From assembly GCA_046331625.1 (NCBI GenBank), contig JAXLQL010000037.1, positions 1-64,000 on the forward strand: DNA of 64,000 nucleotides. Reading direction: 5' to 3'. How positions within the stretch are numbered: position 1 is the stretch's first letter; every line of letters starts with the position of its first letter. The notes beneath the pieces were generated by a model. The model saw nothing but the letters and a program-made list of their open reading frames with translations, searched no databases and was not told the DNA's origin. The position numbers and the translations under genes are program-made. This stretch comes from JAXLQL01 sp046331625. Lineage in GTDB: Bacteria; Acidobacteriota; Terriglobia; Bryobacterales; Bryobacteraceae. Positions 16,319-24,794 of the stretch are shown piece by piece.

Positions 16319-18085
16319 ATGTCGGCCACGGCGCTGTTTCGGCCGGTGGACATTGCGTCATGGGACGTGTCGATCGAGCAGGAAGCTTCGGGAGCGTGGC
16401 GCGTGAGTCCAGTGGGGAAGCTGGGCGAGTATCCAGTGCGGGTGACCGATGCTCTGGATCACTGGGCAGCGGCCGAGCCAGAGCGCACCTTTCTCGCCAA
16501 GCGCGGCGGAGATGGCGAGTGGGTACGGCTCACGTATGCTGACTTTCGAAGACGCGCTCGGAATGTGGCGCAGTGGTTGATCGATACTGGGCTCGATGCG
16601 GAGCGGCCGGTGGCGATACTTTCCGGAAACGATCTCGAGCACGCGGTGTTGGGAATGGGTGCGATGTACGCGGGTATTCCGTATGCGCCGGTTTCGCCGG
16701 CCTACTCGTTGGTCTCCACGGATTTCGCGAAGCTGCGGCACGTGTTTTCGATCTTGAATCCGGGACTCGTGTTTGCCGCGGATGCCGCGCAGTTTGGCCG
16801 GGCGATCGAGGCGGTGGTTCCCGAGGCGGCGCGGGTGGTGGCGGTGCGCGGGAATGGGATTCCGTTCGCATCGCTCGCGTCGGCCGAGGCGACAGAGGCG
16901 GTGGATCGCGCGACAGCTAGCGTGAGCGCCGAAAGCGTGGCGAAGATTCTCTTCACGTCCGGCTCGGCGGGAGTTCCCAAGGGCGTGATCAACACGCACG
17001 GCATGTTGTGCAGCAACCAGGAGATGCTGCGCACGGTGTTCCGCTTCATCCGGGAGCAGCCGCCGGTGATCTGCGATTGGCTGCCGTGGCATCACACGTT
17101 CGGCGGCAATCACAACTTCGGTTTGGTGCTCTTCAACGGCGGTACGTTGTACATAGATGGCGGCCGGCCAATGGCGGGTGCGTTCAGCGAGACGGTGCGG
17201 AACTTGCGCGAGATCGCGACTACTGCGTACTTCAACGTGCCGAAGGGCTACGAAATGCTGGTGGAACATCTGCGCGCCGATCAAGCGCTGCGGCGGCAAT
17301 TCTTCTCGCAGATCTCGATGACGTTCTATGCGGCGGCCGGATTGTCTCAGCACGTTTGGGACGCACTCGACGAGTTGGCGGTGGCGAGTTGTGGCTATCG
17401 CATTCCGATGCTCACCGGGCTGGGCGCTACAGAGACCGCGCCCTTCGCCATTTGTGCTCGCAAGGAAACGGCGCGCGCCGGAGTGGTCGGCTTGCCAGTG
17501 CCGGGAGTGGAGTTGAAGCTGGTCCCGGTGGAGGGCAAACTGGAGGCTCGCGTGAAGGGTCCGAACGTGACGCCGGGATTCTGGCGTCAGCCTGAGCTGA
17601 CCAGTGCGGCGTTCGATGAAGACGGCTACTACAAGCTAGGAGACGCGCTGCGGTTTCTAGATGCCGATGATCCGCGCAAGGGGTTCGTGTTCGATGGACG
17701 GATCGCAGAGGACTTCAAGTTGTCGACGGGTGTGTGGGTGAGCGTGGGTCCGTTGCGTGCACGGTTCCTGCATCATGCCGCGCCATGGGTCCGCGACGTG
17801 GTGTTCGCGGGGCACGACCGCGATGAAGTGACGGCGTTGATCTTTCCTGGAGACGAGGCTTCGGCAGCGACGACACAGGCCGTGCTGCGCGATTTCGCGC
17901 GGCAGAGCACGGGGAGTTCGACGAGGATCGTGCGCGCGATCATGATCGAGGAACAGCCGTCGATCGACGCGGGCGAAATCACTGACAAAGGCTCGATCAA
18001 TCAACGGGCGGTGCTGACGCGGCGAGCGGAGCTAGTGGAACGGCTCTACGCGGACCCAATGCCAGAAGGAGTGATCTCGATTTGA
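16319..18085 (+). CDS. Feruloyl-CoA / hydroxycinnamoyl-CoA synthetase (AMP-forming)
   Basis: A 588-residue ANL-superfamily ligase that activates ferulate or p-coumarate with ATP and CoA. It shows the P-loop ILFTSGSAGVPKGVI (about 207-221), the adenylation motif LTGLGATETAP (about 370) and the hinge region DGRIAEDFKLSTG. The segments SPAYSLVSTDFAKLRHVFSI and CDWLPWHHTFGGNHNFG closely follow known feruloyl-CoA synthases rather than fatty-acid or benzoate ligases. The partner hydratase-lyase is the damaged gene at 7884-8692. The start follows the DUF3237 stop directly, and the stop overlaps pobA. Confidence 0.88.
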   Translation: MSATALFRPVDIASWDVSIEQEASGAWRVSPVGKLGEYPVRVTDALDHWAAAEPERTFLAKRGGDGEWVRLTYADFRRRARNVAQWLIDTGLDAERPVAILSGNDLEHAVLGMGAMYAGIPYAPVSPAYSLVSTDFAKLRHVFSILNPGLVFAADAAQFGRAIEAVVPEAARVVAVRGNGIPFASLASAEATEAVDRATASVSAESVAKILFTSGSAGVPKGVINTHGMLCSNQEMLRTVFRFIREQPPVICDWLPWHHTFGGNHNFGLVLFNGGTLYIDGGRPMAGAFSETVRNLREIATTAYFNVPKGYEMLVEHLRADQALRRQFFSQISMTFYAAAGLSQHVWDALDELAVASCGYRIPMLTGLGATETAPFAICARKETARAGVVGLPVPGVELKLVPVEGKLEARVKGPNVTPGFWRQPELTSAAFDEDGYYKLGDALRFLDADDPRKGFVFDGRIAEDFKLSTGVWVSVGPLRARFLHHAAPWVRDVVFAGHDRDEVTALIFPGDEASAATTQAVLRDFARQSTGSSTRIVRAIMIEEQPSIDAGEITDKGSINQRAVLTRRAELVERLYADPMPEGVISI

Positions 18086-19248
18086 AGACGCGGGTGGCGA
18101 TTGTGGGTGCGGGGCCGGCGGGACTGGTGCTTTCGCATTTGCTCGCGCACGAGGGCATCGACTCGATCATCGTGGAGACGAAGAGTCGCGCCTACGTAGA
18201 GCAGCGTGTGCGTGCTGGCGTGCTCGAGTATGGCACGGCGACACTGCTTCGAGAGATGGGCGTGGGTGAGCGCATGGAGCGCGAGGGCCTACGGCATGAT
18301 GGGATCCAGTTGCGGTTCGAAGGGGCTCGGCATCGCATCGATTTTCGGGCGTTGACGGGAAAAGTCGTGACGGTGTATGGGCAGCAAGAAGTGGTGAAGG
18401 ATCTGATCGCCGCGCGGCTCGAAGCGGGCGGCACGATCCTGTTCGACGCGACCGATACCGCGGTGGACGGACTCGATTCGGCGCGGCCATCGGTGCACTT
18501 TCGGGATGCCGCTGGCGCGCAGCATCGCATCGATTGCGACTTCATCGCGGGGTGCGATGGGTTCCATGGGATCGCGCGGCCTTCGATTCCAGCGCATGTG
18601 TTGCGGGTTCGGGAACGCGTGTATCCGTTCGCGTGGTTGGGGATTTTGGCAGAGTCGAAGCCGGCGAACGAGGAGTTGACTTACTCGCTGCACGAGCGCG
18701 GGTTTGCGTTGCTGAGCCTGCGTTCGCCTACGATGTCGCGCTTGTATCTGCAGTGTGCTCCGGATGAGGATCTGGATCAGTGGCCGGATGCGCGCATTTG
18801 GGATGAGCTTTCTGTGCGGCTGGGGTGTGCGCTGGATGCGGGTCCGGTGCTGCAGAAGCTGGTGACTCCGATGCGAAGCTTCGTGGCAGAGCCGATGCAG
18901 TATGGGCGCTTGTTTCTAGCGGGCGATTCCGCGCATATCGTACCGCCGACGGGTGCGAAAGGCATGAATCTCGCAGTGGCGGATGCGCGGTTGCTGGCTC
19001 GGGCGTTGAGCGCGTTCTATCGAACGGGTGACGAGTCAGGGCTGGCAGCCTATACGCAGCGCTGCTTGCGGAACGTTTGGCGGGCGCAACATTTCTCGTG
19101 GTGGATGACTTCCCTCTTGCACCGGTTCAGCGGGCCGTTTGAGGAGTTCGACTATCGGCGACAGGTGGCTGAGCTCGAACAAGTGGCGAGTTCGGCCGAT
19201 GCGGCACGAGTGCTGGCTGCGAACTACACGGACGCGTGCTCGCAATGA
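18082..19248 (+). CDS. pobA: 4-hydroxybenzoate 3-monooxygenase
   Basis: A 388-residue FAD-dependent, NADPH-using hydroxylase converting 4-hydroxybenzoate to protocatechuate. It has the N-terminal dinucleotide motif VAIVGAGPAGLVLSHLL, the PobA-type segment RVRAGVLEYGTATLLREMGV, the DG motif CDGFHGIARPSI (about 155) and the GD motif LFLAGDSAHIVPPTGAKGMN (about 275). The length matches the 394-residue family standard. The start chosen is TTG 18082, which overlaps the CoA-ligase stop and gives MKTRVAIVG, the expected beginning. It feeds the pcaHG product line encoded upstream. Confidence 0.95.
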   Translation: MKTRVAIVGAGPAGLVLSHLLAHEGIDSIIVETKSRAYVEQRVRAGVLEYGTATLLREMGVGERMEREGLRHDGIQLRFEGARHRIDFRALTGKVVTVYGQQEVVKDLIAARLEAGGTILFDATDTAVDGLDSARPSVHFRDAAGAQHRIDCDFIAGCDGFHGIARPSIPAHVLRVRERVYPFAWLGILAESKPANEELTYSLHERGFALLSLRSPTMSRLYLQCAPDEDLDQWPDARIWDELSVRLGCALDAGPVLQKLVTPMRSFVAEPMQYGRLFLAGDSAHIVPPTGAKGMNLAVADARLLARALSAFYRTGDESGLAAYTQRCLRNVWRAQHFSWWMTSLLHRFSGPFEEFDYRRQVAELEQVASSADAARVLAANYTDACSQ

Positions 19249-19991
19249 TCGAACGGGTGTGGATTCGCGGAGCACATACCGGAGCTGCGCCGATCGTGAT
19301 GCTGCACGAAGGTCTGGGATCCGTTGCGCACTGGAGGGACTTCCCGGAGCGGTTGGCGCTGGCGTCTGGCACCGCTGTGTTCGTTTACTCGCGTCACGGT
19401 CACGGAAAGTCATCGCCGCCCGCAGAGGCGCGCGAGTCCCGCTATCTTCATCGCGAAGCGTTCGAGGCGTTGCCGGCATTGCTTGCGGAGGAAGGGATCG
19501 AGCGGCCAGTTTTGTTCGGGCACAGTGATGGTGCTTCGATCGCATTGCTCCATGCATCGCGATTTCCGGTGGCTGCACTGGTGCTCGAGGCTCCGCATGT
19601 GTTCGTGGAAGACGTGACGGTGGCGGGTGTCGCGCGGATGAAGACGGCGTATGAGACTTCGGACTTGCCGCAGCGGCTGGGCCGACATCACGCGGACGCG
19701 GATTCGCTCTTTCGCGTTTGGAGCGGGATCTGGCTCGATCCAAAGTTCCGAAGTTGGAACATCGAGGATTGTCTCGAGCGGATCACGTGCCCGGTGTTGG
19801 TGATCCAGGGCGAGGATGATGAATACGGCACGGTGGCGCAGGTGGAGGCGATTCGGGTTCGGGTACCAACGGCGGAAGTGATAATGTTGCCGGCGTGCGG
19901 GCACGCGCCGCATCGGGATCAGCGAGATGCGGTGCTGGCGAGAGTAAGGGAATTCCTGGAAGGATGCGCCTCCGCTAAACTTGACCAATAA
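19245..19991 (+). CDS. Alpha/beta hydrolase in the aromatic operon
   Basis: 248 residues, cytoplasmic. It shows the oxyanion region MLHEGLGSVAHWRDFPE, the nucleophile elbow LFGHSDGASIAL (Ser about 96), the acid in GEDDEYG and the catalytic His in ACGHAPHRDQ. The start chosen is ATG 19245, overlapping the pobA stop (ATGA). A nearby upstream ATG at 19236 is possible. The enol-lactonase step is already covered by the fusion protein, so this enzyme probably cleaves another intermediate or an ester such as a hydroxycinnamate or chlorogenate ester. The substrate is not known. Confidence 0.85.
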   Translation: MIERVWIRGAHTGAAPIVMLHEGLGSVAHWRDFPERLALASGTAVFVYSRHGHGKSSPPAEARESRYLHREAFEALPALLAEEGIERPVLFGHSDGASIALLHASRFPVAALVLEAPHVFVEDVTVAGVARMKTAYETSDLPQRLGRHHADADSLFRVWSGIWLDPKFRSWNIEDCLERITCPVLVIQGEDDEYGTVAQVEAIRVRVPTAEVIMLPACGHAPHRDQRDAVLARVREFLEGCASAKLDQ

Positions 19992-19993
19992 GC

Positions 19994-21100
19994 ATGGCTG
20001 TTCCATTTCGCGTTGCCGCGCGCACGAGTGTCGAGTTCGGCGCGGGCGCGGTTGCTCAGATCGGCACGCTTGCGCGGCAGCGCGGGTTCCGGCGCACGAT
20101 GCTGGCTGCCGACTCGGGCATGATTGCTGCTGGCTACGTTGCGCGCGTGGGGGCTCTGCTCGAGGGCGAAGGCATTGCGGTGGTCCCGTATCACGAGTTC
20201 GCGGAGAATCCGGATTCGGCTCAGTTGGAGACTGCGGCCATGCACCGCGACCTGCGAGGGATTGACTCGATTGTTGCGCTCGGCGGAGGCAGTTCGCTCG
20301 ACTTTGCCAAGGGCTTCAATTTCCTGGTCACCAATGGCGGTCGCATTCACGACTATCACGGCTACGACAAGGCGTCGAAGCCGCTGCTGCCGATGATCGG
20401 CGTTCCGACGACGACGGGGACTGGGAGCGAGGCGCAATCATACGCGCTGATCTCCGATGCCGAGACGCATGTGAAGATGGCTTGCGGTGCGCCCTCGGCT
20501 GCGTTCTCGCTGGTGATTCTCGATCCGGAGCTGGCGTCTTCGCAACCGCGTTCGGTGCTGGCAGCGTCAGGATACGATGCGATCTCGCACGCCGTGGAAT
20601 CGTTCGTCACCACAAAGGGCAATCTCGCGAGCGATTGCTTCGCGCGGCAGGCATGGAGGCTACTCGAAGGAGCGTTCGAGGGTGCGCTGACGGGAACGGG
20701 CGGGATCGAAGCGGTAGCGCACATGCAACTCGGAGCCTATTGGGCGGGGGCGGCGATCGAGTGTTCGATGCTCGGGGCCACGCATGCGACGGCAAATCCG
20801 CTCACGGCTCACTTCGGAACAACGCATGGTGTGGCGATCGCGGTCATGCTTGCTCCAGTGGTGCGGTGGAACTCGGCGGTGGCCGCGCCGCGATATCGGG
20901 AGTTGCACCCGGATTTGCCGGCGCGGCTGGATGAGTTGGCTCGTGCGGCGGGATTGCCGAGGTCGCTGGGTGAGTTGCGGGTTCCGGAAAGTATGCTCAC
21001 GCAGTTGGCGGATGACGCGTCCAAACAGTGGACGGGGAGGTTCAATCCTCGGCCGTTCGATGTGGCGGCGGCGTTGGAGATTTATCGATGTGCTTATTGA
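19994..21100 (+). CDS. Iron-containing alcohol dehydrogenase, last gene of the aromatic operon
   Basis: A 368-residue group III (Fe-ADH) enzyme. It has the NAD-binding GGGSSLDFAKGFNFL (about 95-110), TTTGTGSEAQSYA (about 135-147), and the metal site Asp in LDPELA region plus GYDAISHAVES and NPLTAHFGTTHGVA (His pair). Members include maleylacetate reductases and long-chain or aromatic alcohol dehydrogenases. In this pathway it could interconvert vanillin or 4-hydroxybenzaldehyde and the alcohol, or consume the aldehyde released by the hydratase-lyase. No aldehyde dehydrogenase is seen in the window. The end of the gene carries one arm of a 23-base direct repeat. Confidence 0.88.
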   Translation: MAVPFRVAARTSVEFGAGAVAQIGTLARQRGFRRTMLAADSGMIAAGYVARVGALLEGEGIAVVPYHEFAENPDSAQLETAAMHRDLRGIDSIVALGGGSSLDFAKGFNFLVTNGGRIHDYHGYDKASKPLLPMIGVPTTTGTGSEAQSYALISDAETHVKMACGAPSAAFSLVILDPELASSQPRSVLAASGYDAISHAVESFVTTKGNLASDCFARQAWRLLEGAFEGALTGTGGIEAVAHMQLGAYWAGAAIECSMLGATHATANPLTAHFGTTHGVAIAVMLAPVVRWNSAVAAPRYRELHPDLPARLDELARAAGLPRSLGELRVPESMLTQLADDASKQWTGRFNPRPFDVAAALEIYRCAY

Positions 21101-21193
21101 GACGTTTTGTTAGGGGGCTGGAGCGGGCACGGTGGGGTGCCGATCCAAGTAACCGAAACTCGCCGGCGAGGACTTGGGCGCGAGGTACCGGCA

Positions 21194-21232
21194 GCGGGAC
21201 TGAAGTCCCGCGCAGGCTGAAGCCTGCCCCAC
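21194..21232. repeat. Palindromic double-hairpin repeat copy
   Basis: GCGGGACTGAAGTCCCGC (21194-21211) followed by CAGGCTGAAGCCTG (21213-21226) and CCCCAC. This is the standard form of the family. It may also end transcription of the aromatic operon. Confidence 0.8.
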
Positions 21233-21294
21233 ATCGCGGCGGAGCCGCAATCGCGGATCCGAGCGCACTACGAGCGCATGTGCGCAGGTCTGAA

Positions 21295-21336
21295 GCGGGA
21301 CTGCAAGTCCCGCGCTGGCTAAAGCCCACCCTACAC
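21295..21336. repeat. Palindromic double-hairpin repeat copy, variant
   Basis: GCGGGACTGCAAGTCCCGC, with a 3-base loop, is followed by a GGCTAAAGCC hairpin and CACCCTACAC. A diverged form of the long element's outer end follows to about 21405. Confidence 0.75.
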
Positions 21337-21428
21337 GGAGACTGAAGGTGGCACCCGAAAAATCTGCGCGGCCGAAGAGGGAAGGCAAGGAAGTAGTACA
21401 AATGGCGCGCGGCGTAGGAGATTTATCG

Positions 21429-22514
21429 ATGCGTTATTTGACACTGCTCACGCTGTCCGCGATTGCAACCTCGGCTCAGGATTGGCCGCAGTTTCGGGGC
21501 GGGCCGAAGTTGACCGGGATCGCGGGCGCGCAAATTCCTCAGCAGTTGAAAGTACTTTGGACTTGGGAGGCGGGGGATTCGATCGAGTCCTCGGCGGCGA
21601 TTGCGGGCGGCGTGGTCTACGTCGCGTCGCAGGCGGGGGAACTCTCGGCGGTGGATCTCGCGACTGGAAAGCCGAAGTGGAAGTACAAGACCGATGGTCC
21701 GGTGGGCGAGTCGTCGCCGGCGGTGGGTGGGGGGCTCGTCTATGTGGGGGATCTGAATGGTACGGTCCATGCGGTGAATGCGGCTGATGGCAAGGGCGTG
21801 TGGAAGTTCAAGACGCATTCGGAGGTCAAGTCGAGCCCGACGTTCTTCAATGACCGGATTCTGATTGGTTCATACGATGAGAGCCTCTACGCGCTCAACG
21901 CGAAGACGGGGAAAGAGATCTGGTCGTTCAAGACGAACGGTCCCGTGCATTGTTCGCCGGGCGTGATGAACGGACTCACGTACGTGAGCGGTTGTGATGA
22001 GCAGTTCCGCGCGATTCGGGTCTCCGATGGGCAGGAAGTGTTTCACGTCAATTCGGAGTCGTATATCGGCGCATCGCCCGCGCTCACGGACGACATGGCT
22101 TTCTTCGGAACATATGACAACCAAGTTGTCGCGGTGAATCTGGCGAGTCGCAAGGTGGCCTGGCGCTACGAGCATCCGCAACGGAAGTTCCCGTTCTACT
22201 CGTCGGCTGCGATCGTCGATGGGCGCGTGCTGGTGGGTGGTCGCGACAAGATGCTGCACGCGCTCGACGCGAAGACCGGCAAGATGCTGTGGACGTTTCT
22301 GACGAAGGCTCGCATCGAGTCTTCGCCCGCGATCGCCGATTCGCGCGTGTTCTTCGGATCGAATGACGGCCGCTTCTACGTGCTGGATCACAAGACGGGC
22401 GCGAAGGTGTGGGAGTTCGAAGCGGGCGCGCCGATCTCCGCGTCGCCGGCGATTGCGGCGGGTCGCATCGTGATCGGCACGCAGGACGGCAAGCTCTACT
22501 GCTTCGGAGGTTGA
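21429..22514 (+). CDS. Secreted PQQ-like beta-propeller repeat protein
   Basis: 361 residues with a signal peptide (MRYLTLLTLSAIATSAQ). At least seven PQQ-type blades follow, each carrying the pattern G.VY..S..G.L.A.D..TGK..W (for example GGVVYVASQAGELSAVDLAT, RILIGSYDESLYALNAKTGK, RVFFGSNDGRFYVLDHKTGA). The family includes BamB-like scaffold proteins and PQQ dehydrogenase-like propellers. The catalytic residues of quinoprotein dehydrogenases are not evident, so a binding or scaffold role is more likely. The start at 21429 was chosen for the signal peptide. An in-frame ATG at 21348 lies in repeat sequence. Confidence 0.88.
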   Translation: MRYLTLLTLSAIATSAQDWPQFRGGPKLTGIAGAQIPQQLKVLWTWEAGDSIESSAAIAGGVVYVASQAGELSAVDLATGKPKWKYKTDGPVGESSPAVGGGLVYVGDLNGTVHAVNAADGKGVWKFKTHSEVKSSPTFFNDRILIGSYDESLYALNAKTGKEIWSFKTNGPVHCSPGVMNGLTYVSGCDEQFRAIRVSDGQEVFHVNSESYIGASPALTDDMAFFGTYDNQVVAVNLASRKVAWRYEHPQRKFPFYSSAAIVDGRVLVGGRDKMLHALDAKTGKMLWTFLTKARIESSPAIADSRVFFGSNDGRFYVLDHKTGAKVWEFEAGAPISASPAIAAGRIVIGTQDGKLYCFGG

Positions 22515-22528
22515 CGGCGCGAGCGCAG

Positions 22529-22534
22529 TATCAT
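22529..22534 (+). promoter_or_regulatory. -10-like box of the PhoD-type gene, leaderless type
   Basis: TATCAT ends 9 bases before ATG 22544 in a 29-base gap after the propeller gene. No ribosome-binding sequence is present. Confidence 0.35.
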
Positions 22535-22543
22535 GCAAGTGAT

Positions 22544-24016
22544 ATGCATGGCTCGAGCCGACGTGATTTTCTCGCTCTCGCTGCCGGAGCTTTCGCTCCT
22601 TTGCCTGGCAACACGGTTCCCGCGGGGCATCTTGCTACTGGCGTCAAGGTAGGCGAGATCACTCCGTCGGCGGCGCGGATCTGGGCTCGGCGGACCCGCG
22701 ACGCGCAACGCAAGGTGGATGGCGTCGCGGCGCTGCGCGACACTACCAAGGCTCGTGTGCTGCCGCTCGATGTGGAGGTTTCCACGCTCGAAGGTGCGTG
22801 CCCTGGCGACGCCGGGCAGCTACGCTTGTTGCTCTCGAACGCGAAGGGGAAACGGGTCCACACGAGCGAATGGATCACGGTGAGCGCAGCCACGGATTTC
22901 ACACATCAGTTTCGGTTTGCAGATTTGAAGCCCGACAGCGCGTACTCGTACACGATCGAGACGCGCGGCAGCGCGCACAAGACCGATGGCGTACTGAGTG
23001 GAGCGTTCCGCACTGCGCCGCGCGAGGATGCGGCATCCTCGATCAACTTCGCGATGTTGAGCTGCCAGAAGTATTCACAGCGGGACGATGACCTTGGCTT
23101 TCATCTCTATGACGCGATGCGGCAGTGGGCTCCGCACTTCTACTTGTCGGTGGGGGATAACGTTTACTACGACTCGGACGATCCGAAGGTGAACCAAGTC
23201 TCGGTGGCGCGACATCACTGGCATCGGATGTTTTCGCTACCGCGGATCGTGGAGTGCTCGCGCGCCGTGCCCGCCTACTTCCTGAAAGACGATCACGACT
23301 GCTACTCCGACGACTGCTGGCCTGGCTACGTCAACGAGGCGATGAAGCCGTTCTCGTTCGATCAGGGTCTGAAGCTGTTCTCCGAGCAGGTTCCGCTTGG
23401 CGACCGTTCGTATCGCCGGGTGCGTTGGGGGCAGGGCGTCGAGTTGTTCCTGCTCGAGGGGCGAGACTTTCGGAGTGCCAACACGTCACCCGATAGCCCT
23501 AAGAAGTCGATCTGGGGTCCGGAACAACGGCGTTGGCTCGAACAGGCGCTTTCGTTCAGCCAGGCGCATTGGAAGATCATCGTCAGCCCGACTCCGCTGG
23601 TAGGTCCGGACAGAAAGAACAAACATGACAACCACTCGAACGACGCATTCGCGCACGAGGGCCGGGAGTTCCGGCAGTGGGTGGCGAAGAATATGCGCAA
23701 CGATACGGTAGTGGTGTGCGGCGACCGGCACTGGCAGTATCACTCGGTGGACCCCGAAACAAAAGTGCAGGAATTTGGTTGTGGGGCGGCGAGCGACTCG
23801 CATGCTTCGGGGACGCCGGGGGAGGATCCAAAGATGCACCGGTTCCATCGGGTGAAGGGTGGATTCTTGGCGATGCAGGTGAAGATGGAGGGGCCGGCGT
23901 CGAAGCTGGTGATCGCGCATCGCGATGTGCATGGGACCGAGGTTTACCGGCGGGAGTTCGAGAAGCCGGGTGGGGTCCGGGCGGCGGGGCGGTATGTGGG
24001 TGGGTTTGCGGGTTGA
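22544..24016 (+). CDS. PhoD-like alkaline phosphatase / phosphodiesterase, Tat-exported
   Basis: A 490-residue metallophosphatase of the PhoD family, which hydrolyses phosphomono- and diesters outside the cytoplasm. The N-terminus is a twin-arginine signal (SSRRDFLALAAGAFAP). A fibronectin-like N-domain (about 30-165, VKVGEITPSAARIWAR) precedes the metal domain, with SCQKYSQRDD, HFYLSVGDNVYYDSDDP, FLKDDHDCYSDDCWPGY and VVCGDRHWQYHSVDP carrying likely Asp/Asn/His ligands. Start 22544 was chosen for the Tat motif. The neighbour upstream is the propeller protein, 29 bases away. The relation to phosphate starvation is not shown. Confidence 0.88.
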   Translation: MHGSSRRDFLALAAGAFAPLPGNTVPAGHLATGVKVGEITPSAARIWARRTRDAQRKVDGVAALRDTTKARVLPLDVEVSTLEGACPGDAGQLRLLLSNAKGKRVHTSEWITVSAATDFTHQFRFADLKPDSAYSYTIETRGSAHKTDGVLSGAFRTAPREDAASSINFAMLSCQKYSQRDDDLGFHLYDAMRQWAPHFYLSVGDNVYYDSDDPKVNQVSVARHHWHRMFSLPRIVECSRAVPAYFLKDDHDCYSDDCWPGYVNEAMKPFSFDQGLKLFSEQVPLGDRSYRRVRWGQGVELFLLEGRDFRSANTSPDSPKKSIWGPEQRRWLEQALSFSQAHWKIIVSPTPLVGPDRKNKHDNHSNDAFAHEGREFRQWVAKNMRNDTVVVCGDRHWQYHSVDPETKVQEFGCGAASDSHASGTPGEDPKMHRFHRVKGGFLAMQVKMEGPASKLVIAHRDVHGTEVYRREFEKPGGVRAAGRYVGGFAG

Positions 24017-24029
24017 GGTGGTTGCGGCC

Positions 24030-24264
24030 GAGTGCGGAAGCTCCGAGCGGTGTACTTGATCCATTGGATCTGGGAACTGATGGACTTACTTCCTGCATTG
24101 GTGACCCGGTGCTCGAGGCAGGTGATGATGTTCTCGAACCGTCGCTTCATCATCTTCGCCACTGACACCATGGGCTGTAGCCGGCTGCGGACCGCCCAGT
24201 TGTACCACCGGTGGAAATGCTTGCGCGCCGGGCCGTCATAGAAGGATTCAGTCCCCGCGCCCAT
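24030..24264 (-). pseudogene. Transposase C-terminal relic (ISL3-like)
   Basis: A minus-strand fragment reads KHFHRWYNWAVRSRLQPM, then VAKMMKRRFENIITCLEHR, VTNAGSKSISSQIQWIKYTA and RSFR. This matches the end of ISL3-type (DDE) transposases: W..WA.RSRL.P....A.M.KR...NI..Y..H..TNA..E..NS.IQ..K..A.GFR. Only about 70 residues remain. The frame runs into unrelated sequence after RSFR, and no terminal inverted repeats were found. It is a dead insertion-sequence remnant. Confidence 0.65.
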
Positions 24265-24420
24265 CCTCGACTCTACCGCTGCTGGCGCCTCTCTCCCAAC
24301 TCCTGGCGGTGAACTTCTACCGTCTGAATTTGTGCGCGGACGGCCTTCCCTTCAGTCCCGTTCTTTGGTCAACGCTGGGCTCCGAGTCAGGCAGCAATCG
24401 AGTTCCCGACGCACCACCCC

Positions 24421-24448
24421 TTGACAATCTACAATTATTGTAGATAAT
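24421..24448 (+). promoter_or_regulatory. Strong promoter of the padR-ADOP operon, leaderless type
   Basis: The -35 is TTGACA (24421-24426), a 16-base spacer follows, and the -10 is GATAAT (24443-24448). The GTG start at 24455 lies 6 bases beyond the -10, about where transcription should begin, so the message is probably leaderless. Confidence 0.7.
24427..24445. promoter_or_regulatory. PadR operator palindrome
   Basis: ATCTACAATTATTGTAGAT is a perfect 9-1-9 palindrome. It fills the spacer between TTGACA and GATAAT of the promoter directly upstream of the PadR gene, so bound protein would block RNA polymerase. Autoregulation by the adjacent PadR is the simplest reading. Confidence 0.7.
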
Positions 24449-24454
24449 CATAGT

Positions 24455-24784
24455 GTGGCTCGACCGTCGGATCTCATCCAAGGAACTCTCGACCTTCTCA
24501 TCCTCAAAACTGTGTCGCTCGAACCGGTGCACGGCTGGGCCATCGCGAAACGGATTCAACAGGCGTCGAATGGCGTGCTGCTGGTGCAGCAGGGTTCGCT
24601 CTATCCCGCGCTCCACAGACTCGAGCAACAAGGATGGATCGAGTCGGAGGCTCGGGAGACCGAGTCCGGACGAGTAGCGAAGTTCTACTCGCTGACCCGG
24701 CACGGAAAGAGGCAACTCTCGAAGGAAGTCGAGCAGTGGGAGCGCCTCTCCGCCGCAGTCCACTTGGTGGTGAGTCCAGCATAG
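24455..24784 (+). CDS. PadR-family transcriptional repressor
   Basis: A 109-residue winged-helix regulator. The PadR core is LIQGTLDLLILKTVSLEPVH and GWAIAKRIQQAS, then LLVQQGSLYPALHRLEQQGW, followed by the wing RVAKFYSLTRHGKRQLSKE. It lacks a long C-terminal dimerisation helix, typical of subfamily 2. GTG 24455 is the only sensible start. In acidobacteria this gene type nearly always precedes an ADOP permease, as here (10-base gap). It probably represses its own operon through the palindrome at 24427-24445 and releases it on binding a small toxic compound. Confidence 0.92.
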   Translation: MARPSDLIQGTLDLLILKTVSLEPVHGWAIAKRIQQASNGVLLVQQGSLYPALHRLEQQGWIESEARETESGRVAKFYSLTRHGKRQLSKEVEQWERLSAAVHLVVSPA

Positions 24785-24794
24785 GGAGGCAATC

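Larger units (their letters stand above)
21068..21431. repeat. 23-base direct repeat (22 of 23 identical) flanking the repeat-bearing gap
   Basis: Copy 1 is 21068-21090, inside the last codons of the alcohol dehydrogenase gene. Copy 2 is 21409-21431, ending on the start codon of the next gene. The shared core is GGAGATTTATCGATG, with GCGGCGT and one mismatched base before it. The 318 bases between hold two palindromic repeat copies. It looks like a duplicated gene end around an inserted segment. Confidence 0.7.

Noticed and set aside
24017..24300. A complete insertion sequence around the transposase relic
   Set aside because: Only the C-terminal end of the transposase is readable, and no terminal inverted repeats or target duplication could be found.
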